From NCBI RefSeq assembly GCF_020687165.1, contig NZ_JAJEQC010000008.1: a DNA stretch of 64,000 bases. One strand, 5' to 3'. Position 1 is the stretch's first letter; every line of letters begins with the position of its first letter. The notes below the pieces were generated by a model. That model did no database searches and had not been told where the DNA came from. It saw only the letters and a program-made list of their open reading frames with translations. The position numbers and the translations under genes are program-made. Of this stretch, positions 17,876-26,546 are shown in pieces. Origin of the DNA: Hominenteromicrobium mulieris. Its GTDB lineage: Bacteria; Bacillota; Clostridia; Oscillospirales; Acutalibacteraceae.

Positions 17876-18206
17876 CTGTTTTGTCCTCGAAAAAACAGAG
17901 ATACCCGCTGAGCGTTCTATGCGCTTTTTAGGGAAAAACCACAAAAAGCGGTTTTATGCGGCTAACTTCCGGGCTTTGGGGCGATTTTTGCAGGATTTTG
18001 ACGGACTGAACTTCTAAAAAGCACTCCATTTGTAAAAAACTTCATACAGAAATTACAAAATATCTTGACACTCCGCTCCGTTTGATATACCCTAAAACTA
18101 CTGTATCAAAAGCATATCTCCCGTACCCGACATATTCGGCGCACGGCACATTTTCCGCGCTTCCCCTATTACACTCGGCCCTGTTGGGCTAAAAGGATGG
18201 TTTTTC

Positions 18207-19421
18207 ATGAACAAGCTTCGCAGATTGCGCTCCCTCTCCCCGGAGATGGCGGAAACGCTGCGCCTTGCCGGCGTGCAGGGCATTTTTTGGGCGGCTATGG
18301 CGGTGGGCAATTACCAGACGGTCTACCTGCAAAGCATCGGCTTTCCCGCTACGGATTTTGGCTTATTAAACGCCATTGCCTGTGCCGTCGCTATTTTTGC
18401 CATGACGTTTTGGGGCACGGTGAGCGACCGTATCGGCAGCGTGCGCAAAATTGTCATTTTAACGCTGACGCTCGGCTGCGGCCTTTTCATTTTTGTGCCA
18501 CTCATTCCGACGGGGCAATCCTACTCGACTCTGTTATTTCTAATCTTGATCCCGATCATCAACTTTTTCCGCGTACCGATGTCGCCGTTTGTCGATAACC
18601 TTACAGTGCGCAACTGTGCGGAGCATCGACTGAATTACGGCATGATACGCAGCAGCGGCTCGCTTTTATTTGCCATTGCCGGTGTTATCACGGTAAACGC
18701 GCTCATTCCGGCGGCGGGTGTGCCTTCGACGTTCTGGGTGATGGGCATTGTGATGATTCCCGCCATTGTACTGACGTATTTCTGCTTTGAGCCGCAGAGC
18801 GGCAAGCGTGTGAAAAAGAGCGCAGCGGGTGCCGGCGTACTGTTGAAAAACTACGCATACATGGCGTTCCTCATTTTTGCATTCTTCTTCCAGATGGCCG
18901 CGGCGTTTGAAGGGAACTTTCTGACGTATTACATGGCGGATATTCAGATTGATACTGTCAATCTTGGTCTTATCCTCTCCGTGCGCGCCATGATGGAGAT
19001 CCCCTTTCTGTTCTTCATCGGCCGCCTGCGCCGCTATATCAAGATGAAATACCTCATCATGCTTTCTGCAATTTTGATGGCGACGGAGTGTCTGTGCTTC
19101 TGCTTCCTTGTGAATTCACTGCCGACTATGTTGGTATTTGCCGCGTTTTACGGCCTTGGCAACGGTGCATTTCTCGGCACGGGCACGAACTATATCTATG
19201 AGCTTGCACCCGTGGAGCTGCGTGCCACGGCGCACAGCCTGTTCATTTCCGTGGCGCAAATCTCCGGCATTCTCGGCAACCTGCTCGGCGGCGTTCTGTT
19301 TGACACCATCGGCGGCAAAGCGTTCTATGGCGTAACAGCCTGCGTATTCCTCGTTTCCGTTGCGATCTTCGCCGCAAGCTTTCTCTTCCACCGCAATAAA
19401 AAAGAAACGGCTGCGGCATGA
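18207..19421 (+). CDS. MFS transporter, LacY/PPP-like
   Basis: A 404-residue integral membrane protein with about 12 predicted helices. It resembles the MFS_1_like group (LacY and the phenylpropionate permease family). Typical features are the WGTVSDRIGSVRK loop between helices 2 and 3, and YGMIRSSGSLLFAIAGV at the start of helix 5, whose R-x-x-GS pattern is a hallmark of that group. AAAGGATGG lies 7 bases before the ATG. It stands alone on the plus strand between minus-strand genes, so its neighbours do not reveal the substrate, which could be a sugar, nucleoside or drug. Confidence 0.82.
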   Translation: MNKLRRLRSLSPEMAETLRLAGVQGIFWAAMAVGNYQTVYLQSIGFPATDFGLLNAIACAVAIFAMTFWGTVSDRIGSVRKIVILTLTLGCGLFIFVPLIPTGQSYSTLLFLILIPIINFFRVPMSPFVDNLTVRNCAEHRLNYGMIRSSGSLLFAIAGVITVNALIPAAGVPSTFWVMGIVMIPAIVLTYFCFEPQSGKRVKKSAAGAGVLLKNYAYMAFLIFAFFFQMAAAFEGNFLTYYMADIQIDTVNLGLILSVRAMMEIPFLFFIGRLRRYIKMKYLIMLSAILMATECLCFCFLVNSLPTMLVFAAFYGLGNGAFLGTGTNYIYELAPVELRATAHSLFISVAQISGILGNLLGGVLFDTIGGKAFYGVTACVFLVSVAIFAASFLFHRNKKETAAA

Positions 19422-19443
19422 CCTTCAAATACTCTGTGCTCTT

Positions 19444-19472
19444 AAAGGCTTGCTTCGGCGGGCCTTTTGTTT
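19444..19472 (+). terminator. Terminator of the MFS gene
   Basis: A 10-bp stem (AAAGGCTTGC with GCGGGCCTTT, one mismatch) with a TTCG loop, followed by TGTTTTG. It starts 23 bases past the stop codon. Confidence 0.8.
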
Positions 19473-19653
19473 TGTCTGAAAACACACGCCTTTTATTTGT
19501 ATATGCCGAAATGACGTTTCCAATCCATTTTATGCTGCTTTTTAGCGTACCCGCACGCAACATGTCGTAAAAATGAATGCGTAAAGTATATTGCCTTTCC
19601 ATATATAGCCGATACCTTGTGAAACGCTTTGCTTTCTCCACTATACCGTGTGC

Positions 19654-19867
19654 TTTTCCACACTTTCCACCGAGTTTTCCACACCGTAATTTTGCAGAAT
19701 TATGCATATTTATACACAACTTCGTTCTGCGATTGTATGGTTGTTTGTTCTCGCATCGTGGACACATCTGTGTATATCTGTCGAAATGTGTCCGTAATCG
19801 GAGATACATACGTTCGAAACTGTTGAATATTCTTTCACTCCTTTAAGTTGAAAATCTGTTTTCCACA
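19654..19867. repeat. Cluster of DnaA-box-like sites
   Basis: Within a gene-free, AT-rich stretch of about 600 bp (19473-20005) there are four 9-mers one mismatch from the DnaA box TTATCCACA: TTTTCCACA at 19654-19662, 19675-19683 and 19859-19867, and TTATACACA at 19710-19718. A weaker one lies at 19664. All are in the same orientation. They may be a DnaA titration or regulatory site; chance occurrence in AT-rich DNA is possible. Confidence 0.4.
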
Positions 19868-20008
19868 TATCCTCAGAAAAAGTTTTACACAAGACGATGG
19901 CGAAAACTGTTGCCTTTTGAAAGTTCGTGTTCTTTCGTTCCGCTTTGCATCATTTCTCCTATTTTTTAATACGGTCATCAGAGCAAGTCTTTCTATAAGC
20001 AGACGGCA

Positions 20009-20048
20009 AAAGAGGCACATGCATTTTACTTTGCATGTGCCTCTTTTG
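20009..20048. terminator. Terminator of serS
   Basis: A perfect 16-bp stem (20009-20024 with 20033-20048) with A-rich and T-rich ends, so it works in both directions. It lies 22 bases past the serS stop. Confidence 0.85.
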
Positions 20049-20070
20049 TCACCTATTTAATTTGCAAAAA

Positions 20071-21357
20071 TCACTTTTTCGGGACGATAACTTCCTTGCC
20101 GCCCATGTACGGACGCAGAGCTTCCGGGATGCGAACGCTGCCGTCTGCCTGGAGGTTATTCTCAAGGAATGCGATGAGCATACGCGGCGGTGCAACAACG
20201 GTGTTGTTCAGCGTGTGGGCAAGGTACTTGCCGTTTTCGCCGTTTACGCGGATGCGCAGACGGCGCGCCTGTGCGTCACCGAGGTTGGAGCAGCTGCCGA
20301 CCTCAAAGTACTTTTTCTGGCGCGGGGACCACGCTTCAACGTCCACAGACTTAACCTTAAGATCTGCGAGGTCGCCCGAGCAGCACTCGAGCGTGCGGAC
20401 CGGGATATCCATGCTGCGGAACAGGTCTACGGTGTTCTTCCAGAGCTTATCATACCACTTCATGGAGTCTTCCGGCTTGCAGACGACAATCATTTCCTGC
20501 TTTTCAAACTGGTGAATACGGTAAACGCCGCGCTCCTCGATGCCGTGTGCACCTTTTTCCTTACGGAAGCACGGAGAATAGCTGGTCAGCGTGAGCGGCA
20601 GTTCGGCTTCCGGCAGGATCTGGTCGATGAATTTACCGATCATGGAGTGCTCGCTGGTACCGACGAGATACAGGTCTTCACCCTCGATCTTGTACATCAT
20701 GGAATCCATTTCCGCAAAGCTCATAACGCCGGTAACGACGTCGCTGCGAATCATATACGGCGGGATAACATACGTGAAGCCGCGGTCAATCATAAAATCG
20801 CGCGCATACGCGATAACGGCAGAGTGCAGACGCGCGATGTCGCCCATCAGATAATAGAAGCCGTTACCCGCAACGCGGCGTGCAGCGTCCAGATCGATAC
20901 CGTTGAAGCTTTCCATGATCTCCGTGTGGTACGGAACCGGGAAATCCGGAACGACCGGCTCGCCGAAACGCTCAACCTCGACGTTTTCGCTGTCGTCTTT
21001 GCCGACCGGCACGCTGGCGTCGATGATATTCGGAATCGTCATCATGATTTTGAGGATCTTCTCGTCGAGCTCCTTTTCCTTCGCTTCTGCGGCGATGAGC
21101 TCATCGGACTGTGCCTTGACCTGTGCCTTGACTTCCTCAGCTTCGGCCTTCTTACCCTGACCCATCAGTGCACCGATCTGCTTGGAGAGCTTATTTCTGG
21201 AAGCGCGCAGGCTGTCGGCCTTCTGCTGCGTAGCGCGTTTTTCGGCGTCCAGCTCGATGACTTCATCGACAAGCGGAAGCTTCGCGTCTTGGAACTTTTT
21301 CTTGATATTCTCGCGGACAATGTCCGGATTTTCTCTCAAAAACTTAATATCGATCAT
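20071..21357 (-). CDS. serS: Seryl-tRNA synthetase
   Basis: SerRS charges tRNA-Ser (and initiates selenocysteine synthesis where present). The 428-residue protein has the N-terminal antiparallel coiled coil (about 28-105) that grips the long variable arm of tRNA-Ser. It is followed by a class II catalytic domain with motif 2 (SPCFRKEKGAHGIEERGVYRIHQF) and motif 3 (LNNTVVAPPRMLIAFLEN). Length is normal. The ATG at 21357 follows GAAAGGA. No T-box leader is seen; instead the upstream gap holds a long copy of the multi-hairpin repeat. Confidence 0.97.
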   Translation of the reverse strand: MIDIKFLRENPDIVRENIKKKFQDAKLPLVDEVIELDAEKRATQQKADSLRASRNKLSKQIGALMGQGKKAEAEEVKAQVKAQSDELIAAEAKEKELDEKILKIMMTIPNIIDASVPVGKDDSENVEVERFGEPVVPDFPVPYHTEIMESFNGIDLDAARRVAGNGFYYLMGDIARLHSAVIAYARDFMIDRGFTYVIPPYMIRSDVVTGVMSFAEMDSMMYKIEGEDLYLVGTSEHSMIGKFIDQILPEAELPLTLTSYSPCFRKEKGAHGIEERGVYRIHQFEKQEMIVVCKPEDSMKWYDKLWKNTVDLFRSMDIPVRTLECCSGDLADLKVKSVDVEAWSPRQKKYFEVGSCSNLGDAQARRLRIRVNGENGKYLAHTLNNTVVAPPRMLIAFLENNLQADGSVRIPEALRPYMGGKEVIVPKK

Positions 21358-21408
21358 TTTGGAACATTCCTTTCGGTTATTTGTAAAACTGCAAAGTTCT
21401 TTATTTAA

Positions 21409-21597
21409 AAGCGCTTGCTTTGCAATCGCTTCAGAAAACCCCTTAATAGGGTTTTCTACGGTTCAACAGTCTCCCTGACTGTTAAACCTGCTTTCCTGAT
21501 TTTGATGTAGGCAAAAAATTTCGCTTTCTGCGGAAAGCGACTTAGGGCTCTGCCCTAAGAATCCGCAAGTTTTCTGGAGAAAACTTGACGAAAGACT
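21409..21597 (-). repeat. Multi-hairpin repeat, copy A (parB-serS gap)
   Basis: This element begins directly after the parB stop codon and runs on the minus strand toward serS. In order it forms hairpins at 21567-21586, 21541-21559, 21521-21540, about 21461-21487, 21433-21457 and 21409-21431. Its linkers and several helices match copy B (61627-61838), and the helix differences are compensatory (for example the outer helix around the shared CCCTATTAAGGGG core). Confidence 0.8.
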
Positions 21598-22467
21598 TTA
21601 TTCGTCCGTTTTATCGGTCAATTTCAAATCATACAGCAGGTTCTTGAGGTCTTCCTCGCCGTAAAATTCGATCGTCAGCGCTGCTTTTTTCTTTGTGCCG
21701 GAGATATGCACCACACGGTTTAAAACGTCACGAAGTGCAAGCTCGGCCTCATCATAGTAGCGGATGCGGCGCTTTGCGGGTTTATCTGCCTTTTCCGGCT
21801 TCTCCTCGTTTGCGCGCTTTGCCATTTTTTCCAACTCGCGCACGGAGATGCCCTCCATGGTCACGCGTCTTGCCGCCGCTTTCATCTGGTCTTCGTTTTT
21901 GAAGCTCAGCAGCGTTCTGGCATGGCCCGCAGTCATTTCGCCGCGCTCCAGCATGTTCTGCATATCCTCCGGCAGATTCAAAAGCCGCAGTGCATTCGTG
22001 ATCGCCGGGCGGGATTTGCCCACTGTTTTTGCAATCTCCTCCTGCGTGAACTCGAAGTTATCCATCAGCATCTTGTAGCCGTTTGCTTCTTCCAGCGGCT
22101 TCAAATTCTCGCGCTGCAAGTTCTCAATCAGCGCCAGCTGCATCACTTCGCTGTCCGTCAGGTCGCGGATAACCGCCGGTACGGTCGTCAGTCCTGCCAT
22201 GCGAGAAGCACGCCAGCGTCGTTCACCCGCAACGATCTGATAGCCGCCGGAAAGCAGTGGGCGTACTAAGATTGGTTGCAAAACACCGTGCTGCGCAATA
22301 GAATCCGCCAGCTCGGTCATCGCGCCGTCATCAAAGCTCTGGCGCGGCTGCGTACGGTTCGGCTCTAAGTCGTTTATGCTGAGCTCCACCGCGCCGGCAT
22401 CATCCTCACGCGCATTGTCATAGAAAATTGCGTCCAGCCCCTTGCCGAGGCCTCCTTTTTTTGCCAT
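21598..22467 (-). CDS. parB: Chromosome partitioning protein ParB (Spo0J)
   Basis: ParB binds parS sites and, using CTP, slides along DNA as a clamp that organises the origin. The 289-residue protein shows the ParB/Srx N-terminal domain with GERRWRAS (81-88) and ENLQREN (about 114-120), both part of the CTP pocket. A central helix-turn-helix (about 137-200) and a C-terminal dimerisation domain (about 235-289) follow. An LGKGLDAIF-type N-terminus stimulates the ParA ATPase. It lies 80 bp downstream of parA in the same orientation. An AAGGAG box is somewhat far (13 bases) from the ATG. Confidence 0.95.
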   Translation of the reverse strand: MAKKGGLGKGLDAIFYDNAREDDAGAVELSINDLEPNRTQPRQSFDDGAMTELADSIAQHGVLQPILVRPLLSGGYQIVAGERRWRASRMAGLTTVPAVIRDLTDSEVMQLALIENLQRENLKPLEEANGYKMLMDNFEFTQEEIAKTVGKSRPAITNALRLLNLPEDMQNMLERGEMTAGHARTLLSFKNEDQMKAAARRVTMEGISVRELEKMAKRANEEKPEKADKPAKRRIRYYDEAELALRDVLNRVVHISGTKKKAALTIEFYGEEDLKNLLYDLKLTDKTDE

Positions 22468-22547
22468 TGCGAAAGACCATCTCCTTCTTGTCGCATTTAT
22501 ACCGATACCACACGATTTTGCGCATAGAACCGGTTTTGCCGCCGAAA

Positions 22548-23312
22548 TCAGCGGTTTTTCTTCAAAATTTCGTCCGCAAGCGCACCGTATGCGATGCAGC
22601 CTTTGTTGGATTTATCGTAGTACAAGATCGGCTGTCCGTAGCTCGGCGCCTCGGAAAGACGCACTGTGCGCGGAATGACTGTTGCAAACACCTTGCGCGG
22701 GAAATACTTTTTGATTTCCGTCACAACCTGCTGTGTCAGGTTCAGTCTGCCGTCATACATCGTCAGCAAAACACCTTCCAGCTCTAAACGGTCGTTGTAA
22801 CGGCGCTTTACAGCCTGCACGGAGCTCATCAGCTGAGAAAGGCCTTCCAACGCGTAGTATTCGCACTGTACTGGGATCAAAACAGAGTCCGAAGCATTCA
22901 GCGCGTTCGTTGTAATAAGTCCCAGCGACGGCGGGCAATCGATGATGATATAGTCAAATTCTGTGCGCAGTGGCGCCAAAGCTTTCTTTAAAACGGACTC
23001 GCGCCCGTTCAAATCCGCAAGCTCAATCTCCGCCGCAGCCAGATCAGCCTTGGAAGGGATGACAGAAAGCTTTTCAAATTTTGTTTCGAGAACGGCATCT
23101 TCGCCCTTTGCCCCGTTGATGAGAATATCATACGAGGTCGTTTTCAGCGTTCGGCGATCAAAACCTACGCCGCTCGTGGAGTTGCCCTGCGGGTCAATAT
23201 CGACCAAAAGCGTCTTTTTCCCTTTTGCGCCGAGCCATGCGGCAATATTTACTGCGCTGGTCGTCTTGCCCACGCCGCCTTTTTGGTTCGCCACGGCAAT
23301 TACCTTGCTCAT
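22548..23312 (-). CDS. parA: Chromosome partitioning ATPase ParA (Soj)
   Basis: A 254-residue deviant Walker-A ATPase: KGGVGKTTS at 11-19 with the signature second lysine, DIDPQGN switch and DYIIIDCPPSLG Walker B. ParA binds nucleoid DNA as an ATP dimer and works with ParB-parS to move origins; in Bacillus it also modulates DnaA. The length is typical of chromosomal Soj. AAAGGGG precedes the ATG. It sits immediately upstream of parB and close to parS-like sites. Confidence 0.96.
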   Translation of the reverse strand: MSKVIAVANQKGGVGKTTSAVNIAAWLGAKGKKTLLVDIDPQGNSTSGVGFDRRTLKTTSYDILINGAKGEDAVLETKFEKLSVIPSKADLAAAEIELADLNGRESVLKKALAPLRTEFDYIIIDCPPSLGLITTNALNASDSVLIPVQCEYYALEGLSQLMSSVQAVKRRYNDRLELEGVLLTMYDGRLNLTQQVVTEIKKYFPRKVFATVIPRTVRLSEAPSYGQPILYYDKSNKGCIAYGALADEILKKNR

Positions 23313-23351
23313 GTACCGCGCCCCTTTCCTTCTTCTTTCTCTTATATAGGA

Positions 23352-23374
23352 TATTGTAGCACATATCCGGCACA
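23352..23374 (-). promoter_or_regulatory. Promoter of parAB (extended -10)
   Basis: A -10 TACAAT (complement of 23352-23357) is preceded by TGC, an extended -10, and a weak -35 (TTTATT) 17 bp upstream. The two nearest parS-like sites lie 50-110 bp upstream of this promoter. Confidence 0.5.
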
Positions 23375-23404
23375 GAATAAAGAGAAAAGTTCATTTTTTT
23401 GCAA

Positions 23405-23420
23405 CGTTTCATGTGAAACA
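23405..23420. promoter_or_regulatory. parS site 1
   Basis: CGTTTCATGTGAAACA, two mismatches from the consensus TGTTTCACGTGAAACA, in the parA-noc gap. Confidence 0.7.
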
Positions 23421-23452
23421 GCCGGATTTTATCGCGTTTTGGTAAATTTTGA

Positions 23453-23468
23453 TGTTTCATGTGAAACA
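23453..23468. promoter_or_regulatory. parS site 2
   Basis: TGTTTCATGTGAAACA, one mismatch from the consensus, an almost perfect palindrome 48 bp from site 1. Confidence 0.9.
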
Positions 23469-23499
23469 TTTGCAGTTTTAAATCGAAAAAAGTATTAAA

Positions 23500-23543
23500 A
23501 ACACAGAAGGACTGCCGGCATTTGCCGACAATCCTTCTGTGTT
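23500..23543 (-). terminator. Terminator of noc
   Basis: A long stem of about 18 bp (AACACAGAAGGA-type arms, 23500-23511 with 23532-23543, extended inward by CGGC/GCCG) is followed on the minus strand by TTTTAAT. Confidence 0.8.
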
Positions 23544-23600
23544 GTGGGAAATGAATAAGGGAATGGGTTTACCTCGTACTCGATATTAAGTTCTGGCGCA

Positions 23601-24404
23601 TCAGCTTGCCTTATGTGCAGCTGATTTTGGGATGCGGACGACGCATTCGTAATACTCATCCGTTTCCTTACGCTGAAAAGCCGCGCCGATGCCGGCCTCT
23701 TTCATGGTTTGGACAGCATGGTCGATCGTGTTGAGGAACAGGCGAACATCTTTCGCAATGAATGTCCTCTTCGGCCTTTTCGCCTGTCCCTCCTGCTCCA
23801 AAAGTGATTTGATATACGTATCCGTCTGCGCCACGTTCATTTTGCGCTCTATAACGGTCTTCAACGCTGCCATGCGCTTTTCCGGATCTTCCATTCTAAG
23901 CAAAGCACGCGCGTGACGCTCCGTAAGGTGGTTTTCCAGCACCATGCGCTGCTCTTCGCCGGAAAGCCGCAGCAAACGGATCTTGTTTGCAAGCGACGGC
24001 TGGCTCATGCCGAGCCTACGTGCGGTCTCCTCCTGCGTCATAGCGCGATCCTGCATCAAAGCATAGATTGCAGCAGCTTCCTCAAAAAAATTCAGATCAC
24101 TGCGCTGCATGTTTTCAATAAGCGCCAACACCGCGCCGTCCTGCGGAGAAAGCTCCTGCACAATGGCCGGGATGGTTTTGAGCCCCGCCATACGCGAAGC
24201 ACGCCAGCGGCGCTCCCCTGCCACCAAAACGTAGCGGTCGCGATCTCTGCGCACAAGAATCGGCTGCAAAACGCCGTTTTGACGAATGCTTTCTGCGAGC
24301 TGCAAAAGCTCGTCCTGCGGAAAATCCAATCGCGGCTGTGCAGGATTTGGCACAATCTTATCCGGTGAAAGCTCCAAAAGCCTTTTCTTTTCCGCAAATG
24401 CCAT
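23601..24404 (-). CDS. noc: Nucleoid occlusion protein Noc
   Basis: A second ParB-family protein, 267 residues, with GERRWRAS (63-70) and ENMQRSDL (about 97-104) in the CTP-binding fold and a helix-turn-helix around 120-175. The C-terminal region (FIAKDVRLFLNTIDHAVQTMKEAG) fits Noc rather than Spo0J. Noc prevents the division septum from closing over the nucleoid and binds the membrane through a short amphipathic N-terminus. ATG 24404 is chosen because AGGAGG lies 8 bases upstream; an earlier GTG overlaps that box. The location between parA and rsmG is the usual one in Firmicutes. Confidence 0.88.
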   Translation of the reverse strand: MAFAEKKRLLELSPDKIVPNPAQPRLDFPQDELLQLAESIRQNGVLQPILVRRDRDRYVLVAGERRWRASRMAGLKTIPAIVQELSPQDGAVLALIENMQRSDLNFFEEAAAIYALMQDRAMTQEETARRLGMSQPSLANKIRLLRLSGEEQRMVLENHLTERHARALLRMEDPEKRMAALKTVIERKMNVAQTDTYIKSLLEQEGQAKRPKRTFIAKDVRLFLNTIDHAVQTMKEAGIGAAFQRKETDEYYECVVRIPKSAAHKAS

Positions 24405-24538
24405 ACGCCGCACCTCCTGCTTGAATTTCCAGTGTAAGAAGTTGTCCTTTGTGAGGGCTTGTTCTCTTTACAGGAAATAGCTTACCACAATGAAAAGGCA
24501 GATTTTGCCGCAATCTGTCAACGTACAAAAAGTTTTTC

Positions 24539-24566
24539 TTGCTTTTTCAAAACGCGGTGCTATAAT
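24539..24566 (+). promoter_or_regulatory. Promoter of the first GNAT gene
   Basis: A -35 TTGCTT (24539-24544) and a perfect -10 TATAAT (24561-24566) with 16-bp spacing. Confidence 0.65.
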
Positions 24567-24642
24567 AATAGAAATATTCAAACGGAAAAGCGTCGAAAAG
24601 GCGCATATTCCCGCCATTTTTAGAGAAAAGGAGCGAAAGAAC

Positions 24643-25191
24643 ATGATCTATGCAGAAACCGAAATCAAGCTGAAAAACGGGTGTACCGCCGTCGTACGCA
24701 ATGCGCGCCCTGAAGATGCCAAGCAAACGATTGAATACCTGCGCACCGTTTCGGGCGAATCTCCGTTTTTACTGCGTGAGCCGGATGAGGTGAATTTCAC
24801 CGTCGAAAAAGAACGCGCAATTTTGCAAAACAAAGCGGAAAGTCCAAACGAGATCATGCTCACCGCTTATGTAAACGGCGAGCTTGCCGGCAACTGTTCG
24901 CTGGCGTCACAAGGTGATAAGCGCCGCATGAAGCACCGCTGCTGTGTTTCCATCGCGTTATATGAAAAATATTGCAATCTTGGACTTGGGCGTGTATTAT
25001 TAAACACACTTTTGGAGCTTGCAAAGCAATGCGGATACACACAAGCGGAACTGGGTGTGATTGAAGGCAACGAGCGTGCAAAGCATGTTTACGAAAGCCT
25101 CGGATTTAAAGAATATGGCTTTTTACCAAATTCTCTGCGCTATTCCGACGGCACCACGCGCGGCGAATACTTCATGGTGAAAGAGTTATAA
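24643..25191 (+). CDS. GNAT-family N-acetyltransferase
   Basis: A 182-residue acetyltransferase of the RimI/RimJ-like GNAT group. The acetyl-CoA-binding segment is LGLGRVLLNTLLELAKQCGYTQAELGV (about 118-144), followed by NERAKHVYESLGFKEYG. The start at 24643 is supported by AAGGAG 10 bases upstream; a longer frame from 24490 overlaps the promoter. It is on the plus strand, against the flow of the surrounding genes. The acceptor substrate is unknown. Confidence 0.82.
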   Translation: MIYAETEIKLKNGCTAVVRNARPEDAKQTIEYLRTVSGESPFLLREPDEVNFTVEKERAILQNKAESPNEIMLTAYVNGELAGNCSLASQGDKRRMKHRCCVSIALYEKYCNLGLGRVLLNTLLELAKQCGYTQAELGVIEGNERAKHVYESLGFKEYGFLPNSLRYSDGTTRGEYFMVKEL

Positions 25192-25206
25192 GTTCCACGT
25201 GAAACA
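25191..25206. promoter_or_regulatory. parS site 3
   Basis: AGTTCCACGTGAAACA keeps the perfect CCACGTGAAACA core. It overlaps the last base of the GNAT stop codon and abuts the terminator. Confidence 0.8.
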
Positions 25207-25210
25207 AAAA

Positions 25211-25249
25211 AAGGGCAGCTATGCGAATTACCTCTGCATAGCTGCCCTT
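25211..25249. terminator. Bidirectional terminator between GNAT genes
   Basis: A perfect 14-bp stem (25211-25224 with 25236-25249) serves two convergent genes. The minus strand has seven T after it. Confidence 0.9.
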
Positions 25250-25264
25250 AAATTTTGAGTGCTT

Positions 25265-25702
25265 TTACAAATATTTCTTAAAGCCCTTCACTTCACTGTA
25301 GCCAATGGCATCATAGAATTTATGCGCGCCGGTACGCTGCAGGCCGGAGACCAAAATGCAGTAGTGGCACTCTTTCTCTCTGCCCCACGTCTCAATGGCT
25401 TCAAACATGCCGCGTCCGATACCTTTTCCGCGGTACTTTTCGTCCGTAACAACATTTTCAACGAGTAAAATCGGCTTGCAGGTATCGCAAATATCTTCAA
25501 ATACAACACCAATCAAAGAGCCACAAAGGTCGCCGTTTTCCGTATTTTCAGCTACAAGCAAATAGTTATCCTCGTTCTTTGCAATTTTCTCTATCTTTTC
25601 CGCCATTTTCTGCGGATCTGCCATCGCATCGGAAAGCTGCGCCAAAAGTGGGTTCAGCTTCGGAATGTCGTTCAATTCGGCTTTGCGGTAGATAATGTTC
25701 AT
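25265..25702 (-). CDS. GNAT-family N-acetyltransferase
   Basis: A compact 145-residue GNAT enzyme. The acetyl-CoA loop is YRGKGIGRGMFEAIE (about 90-104), preceded by LLVENVVTDEKYR, the usual beta-4 strand of the fold, and followed by FYDAIGY. Its start overlaps the rsmG stop by 4 bp (ATGA), so it is co-translated with rsmG. Substrate unknown; its presence at the end of the mnmE-mnmG-rsmG block may be incidental. Confidence 0.82.
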   Translation of the reverse strand: MNIIYRKAELNDIPKLNPLLAQLSDAMADPQKMAEKIEKIAKNEDNYLLVAENTENGDLCGSLIGVVFEDICDTCKPILLVENVVTDEKYRGKGIGRGMFEAIETWGREKECHYCILVSGLQRTGAHKFYDAIGYSEVKGFKKYL

Positions 25703-26448
25703 TTTGCTTCCCCTTTCTGTTCTAAAAATAGTGGCTTTTTGGTAATCGTACCGCCGTGACGCGGATACATTTTCGGCGTAAAGCGCAATTTGCGCATTAC
25801 GGCAACAAAGCGCTCGCTCTGTTCCTCATCCGGCAGAATGAAAGGAACCGTTTTTACAACATCGCATCCAAGCGAAGAGATTGCTTTTCGGGCATATTCC
25901 AGTTCATCCGGCAGACTCGGACCTTTCATCGCGGCAAAATAGCCCTTCATTTTAATGAGCGGAATGCAATATTCCGCCAAAATATTCATATTTGCGACCG
26001 CACGAGCCGTTGCAACATCAAAGCTTTCACGTAGCTTAGTGTCTTTTCCGGCTTCTTCCGCACGCTTGTGAATCGTCTCGGCTTCAATGCCGATGGCATC
26101 ACACACTTCGCGCAGAAAAACAAGCCGCTTATTCAAAGAATCGAGCAGCGTCAGTTCAATGTCCGGGCGCATGATCTTGAGCGGAATGCCGGGAAAGCCC
26201 GCACCGGTGCCTACGTCGATAACTTTCGCATTCTTTTTAATTTCAAGCGCTTTCAGCAACGTCAAGCTATCCACAAAATGTTTTATGACTGCCTCTTCCG
26301 GGTCGGTGATGGCCGTGAGGTTCATCACGGTGTTGCGCTCCAAAAGCAGATCAAGATAGATCTGGAACTGCTCCGCCTGTGCAGGCGAAACCTTTACGCC
26401 AATCTCTTTTGCTTTTGAAATCAGCAGATTTTTAATATCCATAATCAA
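25699..26448 (-). CDS. rsmG: 16S rRNA (guanine-N7) methyltransferase RsmG
   Basis: RsmG methylates G527 (E. coli numbering) of 16S rRNA; loss gives low-level streptomycin resistance. The protein of about 249 residues has the SAM-binding motif VIDVGTGAGFPGIPLKI and the RsmG-typical MNLTAITDPEEAVIKHFVDSL. A TTG at 26448 has AGGCGAG at a good distance, while an in-frame ATG two codons later is the alternative start. It lies downstream of mnmG, as in most Firmicutes. Confidence 0.93.
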   Translation of the reverse strand: MIMDIKNLLISKAKEIGVKVSPAQAEQFQIYLDLLLERNTVMNLTAITDPEEAVIKHFVDSLTLLKALEIKKNAKVIDVGTGAGFPGIPLKIMRPDIELTLLDSLNKRLVFLREVCDAIGIEAETIHKRAEEAGKDTKLRESFDVATARAVANMNILAEYCIPLIKMKGYFAAMKGPSLPDELEYARKAISSLGCDVVKTVPFILPDEEQSERFVAVMRKLRFTPKMYPRHGGTITKKPLFLEQKGEAK

Positions 26449-26546
26449 AATTTCAGCTCGCCTAAAGCAAAGCTGCCCTTTCAGTTTTGTTTTATAAATA
26501 TTATAGTAATTAAGTTCAATTCATTGCATGTTAAATGTAACGGACA

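Noticed and set aside
21358..21597. T-box leader upstream of serS
   Set aside because: Clostridial serS genes often carry one, but the T-box core (GGGTGGNACCGCG) is absent; the gap is filled by the multi-hairpin repeat.
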